From NCBI RefSeq assembly GCF_003597395.2, contig NC_133769.1, positions 49,369,675 to 49,433,674 on the forward strand: DNA of 64,000 nucleotides, in the 5' to 3' direction. A program made the translations under genes and the position numbers. Position 1 is the first letter of the stretch; every line of letters starts with the position of its first letter. Below are positions 11,901-26,900 of this stretch, piece by piece. The stretch is from Chelonoidis abingdonii (Eukaryota > Chordata > Testudines > Testudinidae). Under the pieces are notes generated by a model. That model searched no databases. It worked only from the letters and a program-made list of their open reading frames with translations, and was not told where the DNA came from.

Positions 11901-14900
11901 AAGACACCCGACATGACAAATTTTGCATTGGCTACCACACTATAATTTTATAAGGATGAACATGGGGGTGCAGAGTGTTCACCTGATGTACAGAGCATCA
12001 CCGCCACCCCCAAAAATAGTCACATTTAAATCCCTGCACACTCCTGGTTGCCATAGCATCTGAATCCCTTTTATATATGGAGTTGCAGTAGCCCCAAAGC
12101 TTTGAGAATTGCTTAGAATGGAATTTCGGAATTTCAGAATTTCACAGGCAATTTATTGTTTCCTTGTTTGCCATTATGTTCCTGCATTTAAAACAATCTG
12201 CAAACTGTACGGTATGGGGGTAATTTTGCTATTCGTGTTTAAATAAAGCAAAATTGTAGAATTTAGAACAAACTAAGTCTATTAAATACACTTGTAGTCC
12301 AATGGTGTGGCAGAGAGGAGGGAACACCTTCCCATGTATGAAAGATGAATGAGAAAGGGCAGAGTTAGAACTGACTTTGCATATGTGTTGAGAACTTTTG
12401 TCATAAATATTTAAATCTGCACTTTAACTTTGAATTAATTTTTAAAGCATTTGACAAGATATTTTATATGTTGTCCATTTTTAGTGAATTGTATTCTGTC
12501 GAGTCATCTTCCAATCAATAATTAGCTTAATGTAACAAAACGAGATTGTGCAGCATCATCATAATTAGCTGGTGGAGTTACTCTTCCATGTTTACCTTTC
12601 ACACAAGTCCCCTATTTTGGTTTACTGAGATAATAAGCTCTGTTTTTTGTCTTGTTTTTTAAACTTATTCTGCCAAGAGAAACAAAATGTTTGTTTTATA
12701 TATAGGCACTGACATGGGCATCCCACCAAGGACATAAAAATGTTGTCTTGAAGTTACTTGAACTTGGAGCTGATAAAACTCTACAAACCAAAGATGGAAA
12801 GACAGCAGGAGAGATTGCAAAAAGCAGTAAACATTCAGAGGTATTGTTCTCCATTAAGATCTCATTCCTGAAATATTCATGTTCTCACTGGTTGCACAGC
12901 TTCCCAGACCAATGTTAATGTAGGCCCTTAAACATGTATTACAGCGTATATTTAACCAATATTTTTATTTATATTATTCAGTGCTACACTGTAGGTGTTT
13001 TTGATGCTTTAAAAGTTACTACACGTGCATTATATTGCAAAGTTAATGTTGCTGTGGGAACTTCAACTTAAGAATTTCTCTGCTTATGTGTACTTAAATT
13101 TCCAGCATAATTCCTTGCTTAGAGTTATTTTAATACGTGTTGTATCAAAAATGTATTCACTGACAGTTTTTCTGATCAACAGTTGGTTAAATTCAACCAA
13201 GGTAACTTTGAAATAGATTGCATTGTATAGTGTTTAGCTATACTTCATTTGGGAGAGTTCTACAGAAATTCAAATAGAAAAACATTCTAAATTGCTTAAA
13301 CATGAAGCAGTAGCTGCAGGCTTCAGGTAGTATAGTAAATATCTGCCGCTTCAACAATTAGTGCTCAAGGGAAAAGTCTGTCTAAAAAGGTTGAATCTTC
13401 TCCTGTGGCCCTAGGAGCAGCAACAGAGGGTATGTCTCTACACAGCAAGCCTCCAGGCCAGGTCGATATCTCTTGAGAGTTGTGAACTACACTATTCATC
13501 ACAGAGCTCTGTGGAATTTGCAGCTCCATAGCTGTGATATTTAGCATTTTTCCAAGACTTCATAAAAATCAGCATTATTAAAGTGAAATTCAAATTCACC
13601 ATTTTTCTGCACCTAGGCATCTGACTATTTTCAGCCTCTCTCCAGCTTTCCCCACCAGGGGGAGTTCATTGGATTAGAGTGCGTCTTCCCTGCCCTGTTC
13701 CTGGGAGCTAGGCAGCAGAGGGACAAGGAGCCAGAGCTGGAATCTAATGACAGCTAGGAAAAGGAGAAAAGAGCCTGTACTGAAGACTAGGAGCCTAGGC
13801 TGCCTGGAGAACAGTGGAGCAGCCAAGGCCCTAGTGGTTTGGAGAGATGAGTGATTGAAAACCAGCTACAAGCTACTTTTCATGGCACACACTGGCAAGG
13901 AGGATTTGAGCCAGGCTGCCTGAAGAGTATGGCAAAAAATCCATTGAGACTAATCACTGACAAATTTTACATCACTAGGAGCTTGTGTTTGTGTGGAGGT
14001 GAGGGGAATGCGAACAGAGTATTTAATAAAGGTACAATAAATTAACATTGCTGTGGAATTTAAAGATTCTTGTTGTGGAATTTGGTCTAATTATATGATG
14101 GAATACATGGGCTTGTCAGTCTGATCCAAAGAAATGGGAGGAAGATACATGATTATCTTTTCCCACCAAAATTTGAGATGAGAATGAGATGAATCTCTAT
14201 TGCTCTTTGGCTTCAACCCCCCACCAAAGGAATAGTAAAAATATGAAGTAGAGCAGATCTTCAGTAGGAACTATTGAAAAAATGTTTTGGCCAAGCTGAA
14301 GGACACCTTTCTCTGACCATCCTTTAAAGAGGATTATTCAGTCTGAGTGTGAAGAGCCATCAAAGAAAAAACACCTTGGCTAGGAAATGTTTAAACATTA
14401 CTGTTTTATAAAAGGCATGCAGGATCTTTGTGCAGCTCACAAAGATTGGCATAATAGTAACAACCCTCACCAAAGACATTTAAGAAGATGCTGACTTCCT
14501 GAGAACCAGACATACAGTGTGTTTCCTAAGAGAATTATGAAACTTTTGCAGTGGCTCTTCAGGCTTCAGTCTCTTCCTCATCCTTAATTAGGATTATAGT
14601 CATCCAGGCAAATCATGTCAATGAACTTGATGAAGAGCAAAGAGCTCCTTTCCCTCTGATGTGACCATAGAAAAACAGAAATTCATTTTTGAAGTGGGGA
14701 AATCACTGATCAGGATGTCAGGCCTTCTTTGTACATCATAAAAAAAAGCAGAAAATGGGCACAGACTGAATATTTTTTCCCACATTGCAACTCACCTTTG
14801 AAGAAATGCGCTACTAATCATGTGTTTGAAAGCTTTTCCCTGATGACTTTGTCAGGTTTTTTGATTTAACGTTAGCTTTACCCTTTCTTTCTGAAATCAT

Positions 14901-17900
14901 GGTTTTGTTAGTAGTTCAGGAAGAGTTCTTGGATCATTGTCCCTGAAGGCAGATTTTAGAGTGACATGTCCCCTGAATGTCAACTTTACTGCTGTCACTG
15001 GGGCCAGAGGAATAGACTGAGCTATCTAGTGGAGATTGTGTATATGGTTTTACCATGAGAGAATGAATCAGCAGGCAAAAAAAAGAAGTCATTTTTTCTT
15101 TGTTCAATTAGGTATAAAGAACACCCAAATACAAAATCCATTGTTTTTTGTTTGGAATGTGTATAATACTGGTATCTGTGTGTGTGCCAATACAGTATAT
15201 CCATACATTTTTAGGATACAGGAATAAGTTACAAGTGCACACACAATCTTGTTCTTGAGAGATTTTACTTGGGAGTGAGGAACTTCTTTGTCTTCAAACC
15301 AAAAATAAATATTCAGTTAATTTTAGTTAATATATGACCTCTTATACATTTCACATCAAAATGTTTTTATTTATCTTCACGCTGTACACAATGTTGCCTC
15401 CATCTATACTGATGGTTCTTGTTCAGTATTCTATTGAAATTTGGTTAGCTTAGCAACATTCACTCTTGGAGATTTAAGCTCCACGGGCTCATCTCAGGAA
15501 CAGGTTTGGTGAGTTGGAAAATGAAGATGGAGCACAGCAGGTGCTCGCTGAAGGAGAGAGGGCGAGGAAAAAGAGGCGAGCGGCTAGTCCTGCAGAAGGA
15601 GGGGAGAGTCAATGGAGGCGAGACATCACATGCTCCACTGCAGTATGAGCACCATAGGAGGATTGCGAGATAGAGGCGAAGACGAATCTGAGAGGGGCTT
15701 GTCGGCCCAGGCTGGGGCGGGGGAGTTAGACCGGGCGAATCAACAACTGTCGCAGGAAAAGGCAAGTCTACGTGATTGGGACTCTTTACTTGAGAGAATA
15801 GACATTGCCTGTAACTAGACCTGATTCGGGATGAACAGAAGGGTGTTGCTGGTTCTGCCGGGGCTAAGGTACAGGATGTGGACCTGAGGCTGAAAGGATC
15901 CTAGCGGGGCGGGAAAGAATCCGTTGATTGTCCTTTCATGTGGGAACGAATGATACGGCTAGTCACTCGCTGGACTGTATCAAGGAGGACTATGTCAGAT
16001 GGGGAAGACGCTCAGGGAAAATCGGCTCATTGTGATCTTCAGTGGGATTCTGCCGGTTTTCAGAGGCGGGCGACGAAGGAGCGACAAGCATTAATGATGA
16101 TTAACAGTTTATGGCTCAGGCAGTGGTGCATATAAGGAGGGCTTTTGGCCTGTTCTGGGGTCATTGGGGAAGCGTTATGGCAGACGACTGTTCGCTCAGG
16201 TATGGACTTCATTCTAAGCAAGGAGGGAAATAGACTTCTGGATGGAGGTCGCCACTTCATTAAGAGAGCTTTAAACTAGGAAGTTTGGGGAGATTGGGTT
16301 GGGAGAATTTCCAGGGAGATCTCCAGCCGGAATTTAACCTGGAGAGGGAAGTAAAACAAAGTGATCGAGGGATACTTTGTGGACCGAAGGAATTGAATCC
16401 GAGGAGGAAAAAGCGGAGTTGGAAACTAGCCTAACGGGTGGATGTGAGTGGTAGGGAAAGTCTGTGCAAAAACGACGGGGAAGAATGTCACTGAACGGAC
16501 AACGTTCAAAAAATTAAAATGTCTGTACACTAATGCGAGGAGACTGGAACAAGGAGGAGGAACTGGAGCTACTGTGCAGGGAAGTTTGAAACCGGATATT
16601 ATAAGGAGAACAGAACCACCCACCCAACAACCAAACCCCCCCACACCCCAGGTGGAATAAGTAAACTTCATAAGACTGGTGAGTACGGGTTTATTGAAGG
16701 CTATGTGCTGTTTTAGAACACGACAGAAGAAAGGCAAAGGTGTGGAGTTAGCCTTGTACAATCAATGATGGGGTGAATTTTGTAATGAAATAAGAAGCTG
16801 ATGGAATTAGATAAGACGGATCTGTCTGGTTAAAAATCACGCTGGTAAAAATGCTACTAGGCTTCCCTGAGATGTGCTTGCGGGTGTTGCTACAGGACCG
16901 CCGGGATCGATTGGATATGGATAGAGATCCTCTTTTTAATGTCTTTAATGAATAACACTAAGGGGGAAATGTGTGCTTATGGGAGACTTTCAACTTCGGA
17001 TATTGACTGGGAGGGACGAGTGCTTTGCAGAATAATAGGGTCAATTTTCTGGATGTGATAGCGGATGGATTTCTTCAATCAAGTAGTTTGAAGTACCCTA
17101 CGAGATAGGGGATGCCATTTTAGATTTTGGTTTTGGTGTAGTGAGGACCTCGTAGAAGAAATTGGTGGTAGGGGACACCTTGGATTCGATGTGATCATGA
17201 GCTGATTCAATTCAAATTAGATGGAAGGATAAACAAACGTGAGATCTGAGATTAGGTTTCGATTCTCTTGAGGGCAATTTTAAAGAAGTGGTAAAGGAAA
17301 CTAGTTAGGGAAGGGATTGGATGGAGACTGTGTTGGATTTTAAATGCGGAGGCGGCCTGGACATTACTTTAAGTCGGCAGCTGCGGAAACTGTCGGGAAG
17401 CCTGATCCCAAGAAAGGGGAAAGAAACCATATGGCTGGGAGTTGTTTAGCCGAGCTGGCGGTGAGCAAGCAATCAGAGAGGGATTAGGAAAAAAGCAGAA
17501 AGTTACAGGGGTGGAAGATAAAGGCGGGATTAGCAGGGAAGCTACGTAGTGAGGTTCAGAACGTGTTAGGGATAAGTGAAGGGAAGGCTAAAGCCGCGTA
17601 GACTGGACTTTGCGGAAGGGGAATCAAACCAATAGTAAAAGGTATCTACAGCCACATAATAAAAGAAACAAGAAAGAAGAAGTGGGGCCGCTAATACATG
17701 AGGATGGAAGCGGAGGTTAAGGATAACCTAGGCATGGCCCCAATAATCCTAAATAATACTTTGCCTTCGTCTTTAATAGACTAGTGAAGGAGTTTAGCGG
17801 ACGACGGGAGGGTTGAACATGACAACGGAATTGATTATGAGGTGGATATTACCTGCATCTGAGGTAGAAGGCCAAATTGGAACAGCTTAATTGGGACAAA

Positions 17901-20900
17901 CGAGGGCCGCAGACAATCTCCATCCAGGATATTAAATGACTGGCGCATGAATGCGAGCCCGTTAGCGAGAATATTTTTAATCAATCGTAAAACTCGGGGT
18001 GTGCCGTAGCGACTGAGAAATGGCTAACTAGTTCCTATTCTTAAGAAACGGAATAAAAGTGACCGGGACTTATACGGCCTGTTTAGCTTGAAGCAGTCTT
18101 GTCCGTGTTAAGGTTCCTTGTAGAAACCAACTTATTGGGATGTAGTGAATACTTGAGGTCCTGGTAATTGAGAGATCCATTTGGCTGGTTCGTACTTCTA
18201 GAGAATGTTGAAGAGTATGTAATTGCGATGCACTTTACAAGTTCGGCCAAACCAACCTGATCTCCTTCTTGAGAGGTGACGATGACATTAGACAAGGAAA
18301 CGCGTAGAGACTAATTTACCTCGATTTCAGTAGGTGCGTTTGACACGTTCCGGCATTGGGGGAATGTTAGTCTAATTTAAAAGATGGAACGAACTAAATG
18401 GTTGTAGTGTGGAAGTTTAAGTGTATAGAACTGGGGTTTAAGGGGAGACTCCGAACGGGGTACTGAAGGTGAACTGTCGCTTCAGGCGAAGCAGGTTTAC
18501 TAGCGGAGTCCCTCAAGGATCGGTTTGGGACGATCTGTATTTAAGGCCTATTTTACTTACTGACTTGGCAAGAAAGAGCGGGGAAGTGTGTTAATAAATT
18601 TTGCGCATGACACGAACCCCCGCCCCCTGGGGGTATTTGCTAAGCACGATAGAAGGACTGGTGAATACTATTCAGGCAAGATCTGGCCACTGTTACACTG
18701 GAGTATAGTAATAGGAGTAAATATAATTATGAAAGTGCAATGGTCATGCACTTTAGGGAATTAATTATATAAGAATTTTAAGATTAACGGTTGGGGACGC
18801 AATGCAGTTGGAAACGAACGGAGGAAGGAAAGGGCCTTGGGGTAATTGGGTTGATAGCAGGATGGACTATGAGCCGCCAATGTGATATGGTCTGTTTGTA
18901 AAAGCATCAGGCGGTTTTAAGATGCATTCGGCGATGGTATTTTCCAGCAAGAGAAGATGAGTGTTTTGTATGCCGTTATTACGGCGCTGGTGAGAAACCC
19001 CACCTGGAATATTGTTGGTGCAGGTTCTGGTGTCCCGACATGGTTTTAAGAAGGATGAATTCAAACTGGAACAGCCCCCCCCCCCCCCCCCCCCCCCCCC
19101 CGTCCCCCCCCCCCCCCCCCTGTTCGAGATCAGGCCTACTAAGGATGACACGCAGGAATGGAAATTGCCTTATCGAAAAGGAGAAACTCAAAGAGGCTTG
19201 CTTGTTAGGCCTGGCCAAAAGAAGGCTCCGGGGGGATAGCTTCCGCTCTGATTATAAATTATCAGGGGATTAACGTTAGGGAGGGAAAAGAGGAATTATT
19301 TAGAGTGTTAGTAGGTAGTTGATGAGGCTCCTGGAGGACGAATGGGTACAAACTGGATATGATAGGAATTTAGACTTGAAATTTAACGAAGGTTTTCGTA
19401 ACGCATTAACGGGGATGAAGTTCTGTGAACGCCTTCGACGTGGAGTTAGTGGGGGCCAGAATGAGACTTTATCTGCTTTATAGGACTAAGCTTGACTAAG
19501 TATATGGAGGGATGTTATGCAATGGGAATAGTTTATATTTGGGCAATTGTTTTGAATCTATACGGAAGATAAGTCTTTGCTCAATGGTCCTTGGAAGGGA
19601 TGTTGTGATGTGATGGGAACTGAGTACTCGCAGAAGAATTCTTTCTTGGGTGCTGGCGGTGAGTCTTGCCCACACGCTTCAGGGTTTAGCTGATCGCCCA
19701 TTTGGGGTCGGGAAAGGAATTTTGCGCCTCCAGGGGGATTGGGCAGGGGCCCTGGAGGTTTTTCGCCTTCCTCTGCAGCGTGGGGCATGGGTCGCTTGCT
19801 GGTGGATTCCCTGCAGCTTGAGGTCTTCAAATCTCAATTTTGAGGATTTCAATAACTCAGTCATGGGTTCGGGGTTGTTATAAATGTGTATGGGTAGGGT
19901 TTTGTGGCCTGCCTTGGGCAGGAGGTCAGACTAGATGATCATATTGGTCCCTTCTGACCTATGAGTCTATGAGAATCTCTATCGCAGTTGTTTGCCTTTT
20001 GGAAGAATGAGATGACTTACCTGAATTATTCTTCCCAGATAATAGGCCGTGAAATAATTTTCCCACCTTTTTTACAATTTTAAATTTTCATTGTGCATTG
20101 AATTATTCTTGTGTTTGTTTAATTAAATAGGACACTACTTCTCTTTTCCTAACTTGAATATTAACTAAATGGTGTTCATACTTTTTTCAGCTTTTCAATT
20201 TACTTTCTTTGACTGCAAATCCCTTTCAAGGGACATTCCAGAACCTGTTCAAAGAAGAGGCTATCCACAAGCTCTTGAAAGCAGTCCCTGATGCAGTTAG
20301 AGATCATAAAGTTAGGTAAAGAAGGAAAAGAACTAACACTGTTTTAGTTCATTTTAGTTTTAATATTATGAATACTTTTGGGGTGTGCACATGATTAGCA
20401 TTAGTGCAGAACAATTTACAGTGTCTATTTTTGAAATTTTTTTTACAGTCACACCTAATGTAATAATTTCTTAAAATGAGAAACTGAAACCAAGTTATGA
20501 AACACTGAAACCCATCTTAAATTTTGTATTTCCTAACATTTAGGTGCCTTACTGTACAAACCCAATATTGAATTACATAGTTTGGATGCTTCCAAGTTTT
20601 TAACGGAGGCCACTGGTACAGTATATACACAATAAATTTTATCTGTATCATCAATGGAGAATGTGACCCTATTGTTGCCTTCTCCATCAGATAATTTCTG
20701 ACAAGGTTAAGGACTTTTGTTGAGAATGACAAATGCTTTAAAAATTGAGGTTTCTTCTGACTTGAAGCACCCCACATACACAATATGATATTTTAGAAAT
20801 GAAGGTATTTTAGAGCATGCCAGGGACTTCTGGCTCTTATGTGTCTGTTCTTCTCCTGGCCAAGGTGGGAGATTTTTTTTATCATGTGTCCCTCCAGGGA

Positions 20901-23900
20901 TTTGAGTATTCTTTTCACATCCCGCACTCAACTTCCTGATAAAAACAGTTGCTATATAAGGCGTTGATTGAGAGGATTTTTACTTAGTCATATTATGTGT
21001 ATATTTATTCTTAATCAAATATATGAATAAAGTATAACTGAGTGGAAAATCCTTTCCCTCATCTCATCATGAGATAAAAGGAAAATGGGCCACTTAGGAA
21101 GAAAGGCCAACTCATCTGCCTCATTGGCCTTGCATATACCAAATTACAAGGCCATTCTGTTGAGATACAGTTATGCTGTTTGGGAGAATTTATCCATTTT
21201 AGAGGCATGAGCACAGGAGATACAGGAAATCTTGCGATTAAGGTACCAGACCTTGTCTAAACTAGGAAAATTTGCACTGATGGAACTATAACAATGTGGT
21301 TATATCAGTACAAAACTAATATAGATATGCTGTACTAGTGCAAAGCACAGCTTTCATTGGTGCAATTTACCCTAGTAATTTACTAAATTGCACGAGTGAA
21401 AGGTCCATCTCACTCCATTGCAGCACATCAATACTGAGGGTTTGTATCTGTATAGTTACACCAGTCCAAAAACCTAATGTAGATAGGGCCTGAATCTATT
21501 CCTGACGGCCTGGGTTCTTTTCCCATCCCTTTCACAGAATTTCTGTGTGATTTTTTTAAGCAAGTCAATCATAGCCTCATTTTCGGAGGTACTGAGCAAC
21601 TGAAGTTCCTATTGACTTCAGCTGCAGTTGCAGGTACTCAGTATCTCTTAAAATCAAGTCTCTAATGCAGTGGTGGGCAGCCTGTGGGCCGCATACGGCC
21701 CATCTGGGTAATCCATTGGTGGGCCACCAGACAGTGTATTTACATTTGCACATCCGTCCACAGCTCCCAGTGGCCACAGTTCATCATTCCCGGCCAATGG
21801 GAGCTCTGGAAAGCAGCAGCCAGGCCCGTGCCACTGCCTACAGCTCCCGTTAGCCCGGAACGGTGAACCACAGCCACTGGAAGCTGCAGGCAGCCTGCAA
21901 GTGTAAACAAATGGTCTGGCAGGCCACCAGCGGATTACCCTGATGGGCCGCAGGTTGCCCAGCACTGAACTAGAGTCTTCTGAATGTAAGAGTAGGGTGT
22001 TCAGATGGGTGTTTTCCAGAAAACGCTTTCAGATTTTGAATTCACTCCATATTTAGTCTGAAATAAACTTGAATCCGCTGACTTTCAGGGCATGCTGCAA
22101 GGCTCCTCTGTTACTGTAGGATTTTGGTGAGGGAGCAGTGACATAATGGTTCATCTTTTTGCCTTTTGCATGGTGTTGTTTGGAATATGCATTTTTGATT
22201 GGCTGTTAATTTTCTGGCTTTTGAGGGCTTCTGAGATTTATTTCTTCTTGTACTTTTAAAAGTATTTCAAAGGCCACAAGAGCCCAGGGTAGGTGTGCTT
22301 ACCTTTCTTATTATAAATCTAAAAACAAACAAGCTGTGATGCTTGTCGTGGACATATCTACCTGACACAAAGGATGGCTGATTATTAGAGGGCAGAGTTA
22401 AAGTAGTTTGGTGTACCATAACTGCATTTCCATATTTTCTAGCATTTGGGATGTCTTTGAAATAGTAACCTTAACTTTAAATTTCCTGCCTGCAGCCATT
22501 TGATTTTTAAAATTACAATGATTTACTTAAGATTTTTTTTAATTTAAAGTATTTATATCAATTTGCTGTTTTAAGTACAGTCTCGTGAAGTGCTTTGCCT
22601 GGAAATATACATCACTTTACTGACACACATGCATGTGTGTGTGTTTGTGTTAGCTTATTAGAGTTTAGACAACTGCTTTATTTATGAAAAATAAATTTGC
22701 CACTTTTTTTCTTTTTGTGACTTGTGCAATAATATGTATAGTTCCTATGCAACCTTTGGTGACCTAGAAGTGTTTTTGCATGGTCTTGGTCTAGAACACA
22801 TAACAGAGTTATTAAAGGTAAGATTAATGTAGTGAAATTGCATATTTTAAAAATAATTTATAAATTATTAAATGTGCTTCATACTACTATGACCCTTAGA
22901 TTTTTCAGTGTTAGATTATATACTTTTTGACGTCACATTTTAATGCATTTATTTGAAAATAAATGAGAAAATTGTATCTGAAATGCTACATGTAAAATTT
23001 GCCTAAGTGATAGCCATAGAGTTGAAGGCCAAAAAGAACCACCAGATCATCTAGTTTGACCTGCCGTATATCACAGGCCACCAACACCACCCAGCATCCG
23101 CACACTAAATACAGCAACCAAAATTTAGACAAAAGTATTACAGCCCACAGTAGACTAGACTGTTACTTGCCACAGGCAGAGATTTGGAGGGACCAAGGTG
23201 CAATACCAGAGGACCCTGCGGTGACAGGGAATTGATTGAGATATAACCAAATAATCCTGACAAATGACCGAGACCCCATGCTGAAGAAGAAGAAGTTAAA
23301 ATACTCAAAGGTCACTACCACTGCCAGTTTAGCCTGGGGAAAAATTCCTTCCTGACCCCATATGTAGCAATCAGACTCTAAGCATGTAAGTTAGAACAAG
23401 ACAGCCAAGCACATGAGAGAGAGAATGCTTAGTGCCACCTCAGAGCTATGACCATCCCAGTCCAATGTCCCATCTGCAGCCATGACCATCTATGATACTT
23501 CAGAGGAAGAAGATTAAATACACACAGATAGCTGTGCATGTTGTATATTGACTGAGGGAGACAGGGGAAATCCCTTCCTGACACCTGTTGATGGCTAGCT
23601 GAAACCCTGAAGCATGAGCTTTAGGAACAGAAGACAAACTGGAAGTGAGACCTGCCTCCCTACATCGCAAGCAATCCCATATAATCCAACTTCTTATTGT
23701 CCTTAAATCTAAATAAGTTGTTTGCCTCCCGCTGCTCTCCACGGAAGGCTGTTCCAGAAACTTCTCTGATGTTTAGAAACCTTTTTCTAATGTCCAGCCT
23801 GAATTTCTTCATGGCTAGTTTACACCCATTTATTCTTGTCGCCATGGTCCTATAGTTTATACAGCCCTTCAACCTCCCTAGCATTTACCCCGATGTATTT

Positions 23901-26900
23901 GTGAAGAGCAAACATAGCCCTGCTTAACCTTCCTTTGTGAGACTAAATAAGCCAAAAGGTTGCTCTCTAGTTATGACAGACAGCCTCCCCGCACACCCAC
24001 GCGCACACTTTTCCAGATCACTCAAGCACTGGTCCTGCAAAAGCTGCCCGGGCAGATCTCCCCCCAGCCTCCCACCGTAGTGGCTGGGGGAAAGCACACC
24101 AGGGTCAGGGGACCCCCAGAGCAGGGGAGGGAGAGGACCCTCTGTGGTCCCACTGGCCAGTCAGGAGCAAGGGTGTTCCTCTGATTATTACTGTAGTTTT
24201 TTTAGCAGACTAGCGATTACAGCTTCCTAGGAATTGAGGCTTAGGTATATGCATTAGTTATTTTTTGTATTATGAATACATTTAGAATTTTTACAGTGCT
24301 CCTTTGGTAATTAACCTGTATAGCTACATTTCTAACTTTTTTCTTCATAGTCTTTCTTCTAAATTTCCATATTTGCTAAGTGAAACTTTTGTTTCATACA
24401 GGAAAAAGATATAGCTTTAAGACAGCTTTTGACCATGAGAAAAGACGATTTTACACAGGTCAGTTGAAATGTTTTAGAACTCTTTCTAATTTATTTTCAC
24501 TTCTTTTATATTCCTTTGTTTGTATGTCTTTACGAACATTTTTAGAGGGAAAAATGACTAAAAGTTAGTTATCTAAGTAGTGTAATATCTTGTTGATTAT
24601 TCCTTTGATTATTTGGCTAGCCATAAATCAGTGCTATTTTTTAAAGAATGGTAAAAATAGTGTGTATGTATGGTATTAATGCTTTATTTTTTAAGCCAAC
24701 TAGCTAAATACATAACTTTATTTGTCTTTTTAAAGTGTGGATGTTAACTGCTGCTCTAGATTTGTAACCGCAGCATGGCATCCAAGGTGGAGTCTAGGTT
24801 ATTTTCTATGTGTGTGCTGTCACCACTTGTAAAAATAGTATGGGCCAAATTGTGCCCTCAGTTATACTTGTGGGATTATGCTGTCTTCAGTGGGCATGCA
24901 AGAAGTCTAACTTAAAACCCCATTATAAAAAAGAGTCAGTGGAAAAGGCAGGAGTGGAGCCAAGGTCTCTTGACTCCCAGGGCCCATTTTCAGTTACAAC
25001 TGAGCTGGGGTACTCAGTGTCAACATGATTGTTTCCTGACCTAGTTACAACATAAGCACAGTGCCAGTTTGTAGTTTAGGTGGTTCTTCAGCTAAGCACT
25101 TGTAGCGCTCACATTCCAATAAACGTAATAAGCGAAGGCAGTTAAGATGAAGTCTATAAAATAGAATTGTATGTAACCAGGCTAGGGGACAGCCATCCAG
25201 TAACTAGGCCAATGTAGTCTCGTGCCCTGTCATCATGGTTCTACAAGTGTCAGCCATCTTGAATTGTTAATTGATTGCACTTCTTGAAACTTATATTTTA
25301 AGGTAGATATTAGTCTAGTTCTTTCGGTGCTCCCTGTGTGTATTTCAGTGTGGGTGTGCTTGTACTCCATGTGCTTGAGACCAGAGAATTCTTGCAAGTA
25401 GCGTCTTTTGGTCTGCACCTGTGCCCCTGCTCTCCTTGTGCTCTGCACTGAGGGCATAAGGGGCAGGGCAGACTGACCATCTTTCCAGTTCCTTCTTACC
25501 GCTACATGGCCTGAGTCAGAATCCTCCATTGTCCAGTACTGATCCTTTCTCCTCTTCCTGTAAAATACTCACCATTTTATATTATTCATACCTCATTGTT
25601 AGTGTTATGATAGTTCAAGTTAGCTAGAATTAGAATCCCAGCGCAGGACTTAGATCAGTGGTAGGCACCCTGCAACCCACGGGCTGCATGCAGCCCATCA
25701 GTGTAGTTCGCTGGCAGGCTGCCAGAGAATTTGTTTACCGCAGCCACTGGGAGCTGCTGGTGGCTGTGCAAATGTAAACAAACTGTATGGCAGCTTGCCA
25801 GCAGATTAGCCTAATGGGCCGCAGGTTGTCCACCACTGCTCAACAGAGAGTGACATAAGAGTTCCAGATCTCCTTAGAAGAGTACCAGGACCCTCAGCAT
25901 AAGCTCCTGGATATCCTACAAGCTCCATCTGGCTTGTTCTCCTGGTAAATTAAGCCATACTAGAGTCAGCAAGGGCTGTGTGGCATATGCCAGGCCAACT
26001 GTGCCCCTGCCCCTAAGAGGGCAGAGAAGTGATACATTGTCCTGCCTAAGGGAGCAGAATTTTTTTTTCATCCACACTGCCCCAAACTCCTTGGTGGTCC
26101 ATGCAGTCACTGAAAGATCCAGGCAAGAGCAAGAGTCTTCCCTAAAGATGAGGCCAAGTGTCTCAACCTTATGGGGAAAATGATCTTAACATTTACCAGC
26201 CTGCATTTTAGGATCTCAAATTATCAAGCTCTTCTTGCCATATATTACCGCCTTAACTATTTTAAGTTCCTTGACAGGATTCAATTTCAAGCCTTTATTG
26301 ATGAGGCAGACTAGTAACCAGAGCTTCTTTACAAGCTACAGTTGGTGCAGCTGATACAGCATTGAGATCCATGGTGACTGCCACTGTGATGTGGCAGTAA
26401 TTGTGGTTACTGTCTTTGGGGTTCCCAGAGACGTGCAAAATACGATTGAGGACTTCTCTTTTGTGAGACTGATCTTTTCACCAAAAAGACCAACAAGTCT
26501 TTGCACTAGCTGAAAGAGACTAGGGTAGCTGTCTGCTCCTTAGTGTATATACACCTGCCCCAAAAAGAAAGTAGCATAAACAGCAATACAAACCAAGGCC
26601 CTTACTTCAACCATTTTATCAGCAGCAACCTTACAAGCCACTTTGCAAACAATAAAAAATGCAGTCCAATTTATCTGGTGTCTTCCACTTTATCCACAGC
26701 TACAGAACTTCATTCTCTAACCAAGAGAGATTTTTGACATGATGCCAGAGAAATACGAGCCAATATCAATACCAACTCCACATGATTCTGAGACCCATTT
26801 AGGGGGACACGTAGCAAAATTTTCCCAAAACTGGGCAGCAGTAACAGACAATTGGGTGCTAGATAACATCCATTCTAGCTAAACCAGCAAGTTTCTCCCC

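Noticed and set aside
19012..19273. Proline-rich and glycine-rich open frames on both strands
   Set aside because: They are translations of the poly-C block within a CR1 relic.
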